Source of the DNA: Elusimicrobia bacterium GWA2_66_18
GTDB taxonomy: Bacteria > Elusimicrobiota > Elusimicrobia > UBA1565 > UBA9628
Length of the DNA: 64,000 bases
Reading direction: 5' to 3'
Assembly: GCA_001799675.1 (NCBI GenBank)
Contig: MGTX01000014.1
Coordinates: forward strand, 25,290-89,289
The number at the start of each line of letters is the position of its first letter. The first letter of the stretch is position 1. Under the pieces are notes generated by a model. It was not told the origin of the DNA. It saw nothing but the letters and a program-made list of their open reading frames with translations, and searched no databases. Position numbers and translations under genes: made by a program. This document shows, piece after piece, positions 58,572 to 64,000 of this stretch.

Positions 58572-60446
58572 TTAGCGGCCGAGGAGCTTCTTCCACCACG
58601 GCAGCGCGACCGCGGCCTTGCTCCGCATGCGCGTCGCCTCGACGGCTTGAGCCGTTTGGACCGGAAGGGTGAAGAGGAAGGTCGCGCCTCGCCCCTCCTC
58701 GCTCTCGATCCACATCTTGCCCTTCTGCTGACGCACGAGGGCCTTGGCGATGGACAATCCGAGCCCCGTGCCGCCGACGTGAGACTCGCCCGCGGAAATT
58801 TGCACGAACTTGTCGAAAACGCGGGTCTGCTCGGCCTTCGGGATGCCGGGACCCGTGTCGGCGACCGCAAACTCCACGAAAGGCGCGTCGCCCTCCATGC
58901 GTCGGGCGAGCCTCACCGTGATCTTGCCTCCCGCCGGGGTGAATTTAATCGCGTTGGAGAGGAGGTTGACGAGAACCTGGACGGTGCGCGGAAAATCGGA
59001 CTCGATGATGGGCAAGCCGCTGGGCGCTTCCAGGGAGAACTCGATGCGTTTCTTCTGCGCCCAGGGCTGGAGGCTGTCCACCGCCTCTTTGGCGATCTTG
59101 CCCGGCTCGCAGGGCTTGGGGTAGACCGTCATCTGGCCGGATTCGATCCTGGAGAAGTCCAGGATGCTGTTGATCATCTCCGCCAAGCGGTCGGAGTTCT
59201 TGAGCGCGGTGTTGAGCATCCGCGTCTCCTCGTCCTCCATCTTCACCCCGAACTCGCTCTTAATGATCTCGAGCGCGGCGCGTATCGAGGAGAGGGGCGC
59301 GCGCAGTTCATGGGTCACATGCGCGATGAAGTCACGCTGCATCTTCTGTAGTTCGCGGTGCTTGGCCGCATCGTGCAGGGCCGTGATCATGCCGACGACC
59401 TTGCCTTCCTCGGTCTTGACCACGGCGCTGGAAGCCCGGAGGGTCTTCTTCGTGTCGTCGATGCCCGAGGCCTTCACCTCTTTGGCGATGTCGCGGTCAT
59501 CGGGAAGTCCGATCTCCGAGGCCATGGTCACGACGAACTGGTCGCTGATTTTCTCGGTGATGCCCTTCCCCGCGGTCTGCGCCAGAGCGGAGCCGTAGAT
59601 CTGCTCCGCGGTCGGGTTCATCATTAGGATCTTTCCCTGATCGTCGACGACGACGACGCCCTCGACCATATTCTGGAGGACGTTGGAGGTGCGCGCCGCC
59701 TCGTTCTCCACGGCCTTCTTCTCGCGCTTAAGCGGAAGGGTCACCTCCTCGACGCGCTTGGCGATGTCAACCTCCAGGAGCTTCATGACCTGGGCGAGGA
59801 CCTTGGCGCGCAGAACCGGGTTCGGCACGGCTTTGGCTACCAGGGCGTAGAGGGTGCTCTCCAGCAGGCCGGACGAGATCGCCTCGTTGATCTCGCGGGT
59901 CTGTTCCTCGGCGCAGGCCGTCCCGCCCGAGTCAGATCCTTTCCCCGCCCCTTCGCCCGCCGTCTCCGCGGACTTCACGTAGGTGGCTTCGTTGAGCACG
60001 ATATGCCGGATGCCCTTCTCGCCCAGAAACCCTTTGGGATCGGCGGCCGCCGGCGAGTCCGGACGGGAGGCGGCCAACTCGCAGAGGCCGGCGACGTCCT
60101 CATGCGTGAGGCCCGCGCGAAAGGTCAGGCTGTTGAGCTTGAAGCGGTTGAAGAGGCTGGGAACCGAGTTCGGCAGCTGCGCCGCGGTGCCGATCATCCG
60201 GCCGTTGGCGATGAAATTCTGCTGGTCGACGCTGATGATGAGCTCGCCGGCGCCCGCCAGCTCGACGGCCGCCGCGAGGTTCTCAAGGGCCGTGTCGATG
60301 GTCGAGGCGACGGCGGGGTGGCCGACCTTGTAGAGCGCCATCTGGCCCAGGGCCTTGCCGATGGCCTTGAGGGCCTCCAGGCACTGGCGCTCCAAGCTCG
60401 AGCCCGCGTAGCCGGAAGTCGGGGCGGGAGGCGTGGGGTCGGCCAT
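58572..60446 (-). CDS. Soluble PAS-containing sensor histidine kinase
   Basis: A 624-aa kinase without membrane helices. Residues about 15-140 form a helical/mixed domain beginning LKAIGKALGQMALYKVGHPAV that I recognise only as a recurring bacterial module. A linker helix, then a PAS domain (NMVEGVVVVDDQGKILMMNPTAEQIYG) follow. HisKA has the phospho-acceptor in HVTHELRAPLSSIR (about 378), then N-box NLLSNAIKFTP, G1 DTGPGIPK and G2 GGTGLGLSIAK. It starts 1 nt after the nucleotide-sugar dehydrogenase stop, so it is cotranscribed with it. The response regulator at 34.6 kb could be a partner, but there is no direct evidence. Confidence 0.92.
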   Translation of the reverse strand: MADPTPPAPTSGYAGSSLERQCLEALKAIGKALGQMALYKVGHPAVASTIDTALENLAAAVELAGAGELIISVDQQNFIANGRMIGTAAQLPNSVPSLFNRFKLNSLTFRAGLTHEDVAGLCELAASRPDSPAAADPKGFLGEKGIRHIVLNEATYVKSAETAGEGAGKGSDSGGTACAEEQTREINEAISSGLLESTLYALVAKAVPNPVLRAKVLAQVMKLLEVDIAKRVEEVTLPLKREKKAVENEAARTSNVLQNMVEGVVVVDDQGKILMMNPTAEQIYGSALAQTAGKGITEKISDQFVVTMASEIGLPDDRDIAKEVKASGIDDTKKTLRASSAVVKTEEGKVVGMITALHDAAKHRELQKMQRDFIAHVTHELRAPLSSIRAALEIIKSEFGVKMEDEETRMLNTALKNSDRLAEMINSILDFSRIESGQMTVYPKPCEPGKIAKEAVDSLQPWAQKKRIEFSLEAPSGLPIIESDFPRTVQVLVNLLSNAIKFTPAGGKITVRLARRMEGDAPFVEFAVADTGPGIPKAEQTRVFDKFVQISAGESHVGGTGLGLSIAKALVRQQKGKMWIESEEGRGATFLFTLPVQTAQAVEATRMRSKAAVALPWWKKLLGR

Positions 60447-60447
60447 G

Positions 60448-61776
60448 TTAGAGCCTCTCGACGCGCCCCTTGACGCCGACGGCCGCGTTGCGAGCGTCGA
60501 AGACGCGGCGCGCCAGACGGCAGACGCGCGCGTAATCGACGGTCGGGTGGGCGGTCAGGATGACCACGATGTCGGCGGCCTTGACCGCCGCGTCCGTGAG
60601 CGCGCGGCTGCGCCAGGTCCGGCCGGCGGCCTTCGCCGCCGGCACGAAGGCGTCGTGGTAGCCGACCTTGGCTCCCGACTCGGCGAGCAGATGCATGACG
60701 TCCAGGGCGGGAGACTCGCGGAAGTCGGAGACCTCCGGCTTGTAGGCCACTCCCAGGACCAGGATGCGGCTGCCCTTGAGAGCCTTGGCGTCCTCGTTAA
60801 GCGCGCGCGCGACGCGCGAGACCGTGTATTCCGGCATGCCGCCGTTGATGACCGTGGCAAGCTGGATGAAGCGGGGCTCGAAGTTGAGGGATTTCATCTT
60901 CCAGGCCAGGAGCTGGGGGTCCTTCGGGATGCAGTGCCCGCCGATGCCGGGCCCGGGCCAGAAGGGCATGAAGCCGAAGGGCTTGGTCGCGGCGGCGCGC
61001 ACCACCTCCCAGACGTCCAGGCCGAGCCGGTCGCATATCTGGGCCATTTCGTTGACAAGAGCGATGTTGACGGCGCGAAAAGAATTCTCCAGGAGCTTGA
61101 CGAGTTCGGCCGCCTTGGCGCTCGAGACCGGGACCACCTGGCGCACGATCGAGGCGTAGAGCGCGCACGCCAGGCGCGTGGAGGCGGCGTCCACGCCCCC
61201 GACCACCTTGGGGGTGTTGGCGATCTTCCACTTCGCGTTGCCGGGGTCGACGCGTTCCGGCGAGAAAGCCAGGAAGAAGTCCTTGCCGGCCTTGAGGCCG
61301 GAAGACTCCAGGGCGGGGCGGACGATCTCTTCCGTGGTCCCGGGATAGGTGGTGCTCTCGAGGATGACGAGTTGGCCGCGGCGCAGGCGCTTGGCGAGCG
61401 CCCCGCAGGCGGCGACGATGGTGGAGAGATCCGGCTCCTTGGACTTGCGCAGGGGGGTCTGCACGCAGATGATGACGGCGTCGCAGCGGGGAAGTTCGCG
61501 CCCCTCGGTGTCCACCCGGAGCAGGCCTTCCTGGACCAGGTCGGCGACCTCGCGGGAAGGGACGTCCGAGATGTAGGAACGCCCGCGGCGCAGGGCTGCG
61601 GCGCGTTCCCGGCTGACTTCAAGGCCGACGACGTGGAAGCCCGCTCGGGCGAACTCAACCGACAGGGGCAGGCCGACATAGCCGAGCCCCACGACGCCGA
61701 CGCGCGCCGTCCGCTCGCGGATTTTCCTCTCCATTTCCACGGCACGAGTATAGACCATGCGGCGGGCCTTGTCCAT
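60448..61776 (-). CDS. UDP-N-acetyl-D-mannosamine/glucosamine dehydrogenase-type enzyme (WecC/WbpA-like)
   Basis: A 442-aa nucleotide-sugar dehydrogenase that oxidises a UDP-HexNAc to a uronic acid. VGLGYVGLPLSVEFA is the NAD motif, ESTTYPGTTEE is typical of the HexNAc-type subfamily, and the catalytic Cys is in GPGIGGHCIPKDP (about 264). The C-terminal VLGVAYKPEVSDFRESPALDV closes the fold. ATG 61776, 6-8 nt after overlapping TAATAT/CATAAT boxes, is my start; MERK 14 codons later is the alternative. It is divergent from ugd and upstream of a histidine kinase. Confidence 0.92.
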   Translation of the reverse strand: MDKARRMVYTRAVEMERKIRERTARVGVVGLGYVGLPLSVEFARAGFHVVGLEVSRERAAALRRGRSYISDVPSREVADLVQEGLLRVDTEGRELPRCDAVIICVQTPLRKSKEPDLSTIVAACGALAKRLRRGQLVILESTTYPGTTEEIVRPALESSGLKAGKDFFLAFSPERVDPGNAKWKIANTPKVVGGVDAASTRLACALYASIVRQVVPVSSAKAAELVKLLENSFRAVNIALVNEMAQICDRLGLDVWEVVRAAATKPFGFMPFWPGPGIGGHCIPKDPQLLAWKMKSLNFEPRFIQLATVINGGMPEYTVSRVARALNEDAKALKGSRILVLGVAYKPEVSDFRESPALDVMHLLAESGAKVGYHDAFVPAAKAAGRTWRSRALTDAAVKAADIVVILTAHPTVDYARVCRLARRVFDARNAAVGVKGRVERL

Positions 61777-61784
61777 GCCCCCAT

Positions 61785-61790
61785 ATTATG
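61785..61790 (-). promoter_or_regulatory. -10 element (CATAAT/TAATAT), leaderless spacing
   Basis: The minus-strand CATAAT ends 8 nt, and the overlapping TAATAT 6 nt, before the ATG at 61776. It lies only 11 bp from the plus-strand -10 box of ugd, so the two promoters overlap. Confidence 0.45.
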
Positions 61791-61801
61791 GAAAAATGCG
61801 C

Positions 61802-61807
61802 TATTCT
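61802..61807 (+). promoter_or_regulatory. -10 element (TATTCT) of ugd, leaderless spacing
   Basis: TATTCT ends 6 nt before the ATG at 61814; the predicted transcription start is the start codon itself. No ribosome site is present. Confidence 0.5.
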
Positions 61808-61813
61808 CTACCG

Positions 61814-63133
61814 ATGAAAAAATACGACATCTGCGTCGTCGGCGCCGGCTACGTCGGACTCGTCACCGGAGCCTGCCTGGCCGAGATCGGACACCGGGTC
61901 GTATGCGTGGACTCCGACCCCAAGAAGCTCAAGGCCCTCAAGGCCGGCCGCATCCCCATCCACGAGCCGGGCCTGGGCGAGGTCTTCCGTCGGGTCGCGC
62001 GCTCCGGGCGACTCTCCTTCGCGGCCTCCGTCGTCGAGGGTCTGCGCTTCAAGGGGCGCCGCGCCGAGGTCGTTTTCATCGCGGTCGGCACGACGCCCCG
62101 CCACGACGGCTCCGCCGACCTCTCCGCCGTCGAGGCCGTGGCCGAGACCATCGCCAAGAATATCGATTCCTACACCGTGGTCGTCGATAAGTCCACCGTC
62201 CCAGTCGAGACGGGCGAGTGGGTCAGCCGCACCATCCAGCGCTTCAATAAATCCGGTACGCCTTACGACGTGGTCTCCAACCCGGAGTTCTTAAGCGAAG
62301 GCAGCGCGGTGCGCGACTTCATGCAGCCCGACCGAGTGATCCTGGGCGTGACTTCCAAGCGCGCCGAGACGCTCATGCGCGAGGTCTACGCACCGCTGAA
62401 GGCCGTGGTCCTCGTGACCGACCTTAAGAGCGCCGAGTTGATCAAGCACGCCTCGAACTCCTTCCTGGCGACCAAGATATCCTATATCAACGCCGTGGCC
62501 AACCTCTGCGAGAAGGTCGGCGCCGATGTGAAGCTGGTCGCGCAAGGCATGGGCCTCGACCGGCGCATCGGCCCCATGTTTCTCAACGCGGGGCTGGGCT
62601 TCGGCGGCTTCTGCTTTCCCAAGGACCTCGAAGCCTTCTACTGGATCAGCAAGCAGAAGGGCTACGACTTCCAACTGCTCAAGTCGGTCAAGGAGATCAA
62701 CGAGCACCAGAAGGGCTGGATCGCTCGAAAGATCGAGGAAAAGCTCTGGAATCTGGAGGGCAAGACGGTCGCGATGCTGGGTCTGGCCTTCAAACCCGAC
62801 ACCGACGACATGCGCTTCGCGCCCTCCGTCGACGTGGCCCATAAGCTTAAGAGCCGCGGCGTGAATATCCGCGCCTTCGACCCGGTCGCCATGGAGCGCG
62901 CCAAGGAACTCCCGGAATTCGCGGGCGTCAAGTTCGCCAAGGACGAGTACGACGCGCTCAAGGGCGCCGACGCCCTGGCGGTCGTGACCGAGTGGCCTCG
63001 CTTCAAGGCCCTCGACCTTAAGCGCGTTAAGCGCCTCATGCGCACGCCCGTCGTGCTGGACGCGCGAAACCTCTTCGATCCCGCCGCGATGCGCGAGCTC
63101 GGCTTCGACTACGCCGGTGTGGGGCGGCCCTGA
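61814..63133 (+). CDS. ugd: UDP-glucose 6-dehydrogenase
   Basis: A 439-aa enzyme making UDP-glucuronate from UDP-glucose. VVGAGYVGLVTGACLAEIGH is the NAD-binding N-terminus, FIAVGTTP and DKSTVPVETGE follow, SNPEFLSEGSAVRDF is diagnostic of the UDP-glucose branch, and the catalytic Cys is in GFGGFCFPKDL (about 264). LGLAFKPDTDDMRFAPS ends the domain order. The N-terminus starts exactly at the first strand (MKKYDICVVG). With the divergent HexNAc dehydrogenase it supplies uronic acids for surface glycans. Confidence 0.95.
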   Translation: MKKYDICVVGAGYVGLVTGACLAEIGHRVVCVDSDPKKLKALKAGRIPIHEPGLGEVFRRVARSGRLSFAASVVEGLRFKGRRAEVVFIAVGTTPRHDGSADLSAVEAVAETIAKNIDSYTVVVDKSTVPVETGEWVSRTIQRFNKSGTPYDVVSNPEFLSEGSAVRDFMQPDRVILGVTSKRAETLMREVYAPLKAVVLVTDLKSAELIKHASNSFLATKISYINAVANLCEKVGADVKLVAQGMGLDRRIGPMFLNAGLGFGGFCFPKDLEAFYWISKQKGYDFQLLKSVKEINEHQKGWIARKIEEKLWNLEGKTVAMLGLAFKPDTDDMRFAPSVDVAHKLKSRGVNIRAFDPVAMERAKELPEFAGVKFAKDEYDALKGADALAVVTEWPRFKALDLKRVKRLMRTPVVLDARNLFDPAAMRELGFDYAGVGRP

Positions 63134-63167
63134 GCTGACGAGTTCGCACTTCCGCCAGGTCCTCTCA

Positions 63168-63872
63168 ATGAACCCGGCCCTCACCGTCGTCGTCGCCTGC
63201 CTCGACGAGGAAGGAAACCTCCGGCGCTATCCCGCCGAACTCTTCCCGGCCCTCGACTCCCTCGCCGTCCCCTACGAGATCATCCTGGTCGACGACGGCT
63301 CGACCGATGGGACGGCGGCCGAGGCCGAGGCTCTGGCGTCCTTGCGCCCTCAGATCCGCGTGGTGCGCCTCTCGCCGAACCGCGGCCTGGGAGGCGCCCT
63401 GCGCGCGGGCTTCGCGCAGGCGCGCGGCGAATGGGTCGCGACCCTCGACGCCGACCTCACCTTCCGTCCGGAGCGTTTGGCCGACCTGCTGGCCGCCGCG
63501 AAGGCCGAGAATGCGGACCTCGTGGCCGGCTCGCCGTACCTGCGGCCCGGCGACATGGACGCCGTGCCCTGGCCGCGCCGTCTGCCGAGCCTCCTGCTCA
63601 ACGCCTTCTACCGGAGACTCTTCAGCATGCGCCTGAGCGCGTACACGCCGGTCTTGCGTCTCTACCGGGCCTCGCGCCTGCGGGAGCTGCCCCTCGTCAG
63701 CGAGGGATTCGAGATCAACGCCGAGATCGCCGCGCTCGCCGCGAGGAGACTCTGGCGCGTCTGCGAGGTTCCCGTCCCCCTCGGCGCGCGCTCCTGCGGC
63801 GTCTCCAAGCTCAGCCGCGGCCGAGAGTTCGCCCGCCACCTGCGTCTCGTCGCCCGCCTGCTCACGTCCTGA
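63168..63872 (+). CDS. GT2 glycosyltransferase, DPM-synthase-like
   Basis: A 234-aa family-2 enzyme: TVVVACLDEEGNL, ILVDDGSTDGTAA (nucleotide loop), RGLGGALRAGF and TLDADLTFRPE (DxD). VPVPLGARSCGVSKL near the C-terminus is the usual acceptor-side motif of polyprenyl-phosphate hexose synthases. No C-terminal membrane helices. It is 34 nt after ugd in the same direction. Likely makes a lipid-linked sugar donor; the sugar is unknown. Confidence 0.88.
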   Translation: MNPALTVVVACLDEEGNLRRYPAELFPALDSLAVPYEIILVDDGSTDGTAAEAEALASLRPQIRVVRLSPNRGLGGALRAGFAQARGEWVATLDADLTFRPERLADLLAAAKAENADLVAGSPYLRPGDMDAVPWPRRLPSLLLNAFYRRLFSMRLSAYTPVLRLYRASRLRELPLVSEGFEINAEIAALAARRLWRVCEVPVPLGARSCGVSKLSRGREFARHLRLVARLLTS

Positions 63873-63882
63873 TGCGCCACGA

Positions 63883-63915
63883 AGACCCCGGGGGAACAGC
63901 GGTCCCCCGGGGTCT
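63883..63915. terminator. 13-bp GC-rich hairpin between convergent genes
   Basis: AGACCCCGGGGGA (63883-63895) is the exact reverse complement of TCCCCCGGGGTCT (63903-63915), with a 7-nt loop. It lies 11 nt after the GT2 stop and 15 nt from the stop of the convergent gene. There is no T-run on either side, so it is a very stable stem but not a textbook intrinsic terminator. A shared bidirectional terminator or transcript-end stabiliser is likely. Confidence 0.6.
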
Positions 63916-63929
63916 CGCTTAGGCCCGGC

Positions 63930-64000
63930 TCAGTACAGCGTCCAGACGCTTCCCTTCGTGTCGGTGTGAGTGCAGTTGACGACCACCTGGCCCACGTTGG
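63930..64000 (-). CDS. C-terminal end of a gene running out of the window
   Basis: Read on the minus strand from the window edge, an open frame of 23 codons ends at the TGA at 63930-63932 with NVGQVVVNCTHTDTKGSVWTLY. Its position just beyond a shared hairpin supports a genuine gene end. A Cys and an aromatic C-terminus recall prepilin-like proteins, but this is too little to identify it. Confidence 0.4.
   Translation of the reverse strand, partial: NVGQVVVNCTHTDTKGSVWTLY

Noticed and set aside
1-64000. CRISPR arrays, tRNA or rRNA genes, prophage
   Set aside because: No regularly spaced direct repeats, no cloverleaf-like intergenic segments and no phage structural genes were seen on either strand.

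Overview
Organism. The window is GC-rich (clearly above 60% by eye) and densely packed with Gram-negative envelope genes: an LptD-like outer-membrane protein, a SprA-like giant barrel, a BcsA-like synthase with a TPR/beta-barrel partner, PBP1A, several LxxC-type lipoproteins, heptose-nucleotide genes and many glycosyltransferases. Gene content, secreted enzymes with long Ala/Pro/Ser-rich N-terminal linkers, and the mixture of Bacteroidota-like (SprA) and Proteobacteria-like (LptD, BcsA) parts suggest an uncultured Elusimicrobiota-type or neighbouring diderm lineage. This is inference; no rRNA or single-copy phylogenetic marker is present.

Layout. 0-0.4 kb: a strong promoter followed by a candidate free-standing structured RNA. 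0.4-8.1 kb (minus): one tightly overlapped operon of a GT2, a GT39-type transferase, a WecA/MraY-like phosphoglycosyl transferase, an FAD oxidoreductase, a lipoprotein, a DnaQ-like exonuclease, QueC and QueE. 8.1-12.2 kb: a lower-GC accessory stretch with a secreted protein, a hybrid kinase lacking an obvious phospho-acceptor His, and a secreted Cupin_5 protein. 12.2-14.9 kb: an M50 protease and citrate synthase. 14.9-20.8 kb (minus): a GmhA/HddC/HddA-like heptose module with a GT2 and two GT39 proteins. 20.8-25.9 kb (minus): exopolysaccharide synthase plus exporter, and an octaheme HAO-like cytochrome. 26.4-32.5 kb (plus): an AmgK-RapZ fusion with MurU, RlmI-like methyltransferase, NmrA-like protein, a monoheme lipoprotein and a CHAD protein. 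32.6-36.5 kb: CoA-disulfide reductase-rhodanese, a response regulator, an SDR and small genes. 36.6-47.9 kb (plus): LptD-like protein, a polyprenyl-phosphate hexose-1-phosphate transferase, a DegT aminotransferase, a GT4 and the SprA-like protein. 47.9-54.9 kb (minus): methyltransferase, esterase, YgiQ, a secreted nucleotidyltransferase-like protein and lipoproteins. 54.8-55.7 kb: a REP-associated tyrosine transposase bounded by 14-bp inverted repeats. 55.8-64 kb: PBP1A, ComF, a soluble histidine kinase, two nucleotide-sugar dehydrogenases, a GT2 and the tail of one more gene.

How it fits together. Most genes serve cell-surface glycan synthesis, export and wall recycling. Two genome-style features stand out. 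First, 4-bp start/stop overlaps (ATGA, GTGA, TTGA) run through nearly every operon, implying pervasive translational coupling. Second, operon-leading genes repeatedly carry a -10-like hexamer only 6-9 nt upstream of the start codon, which predicts leaderless mRNAs. Most other ORF-track lines are antisense or frame-shifted shadows caused by high GC.
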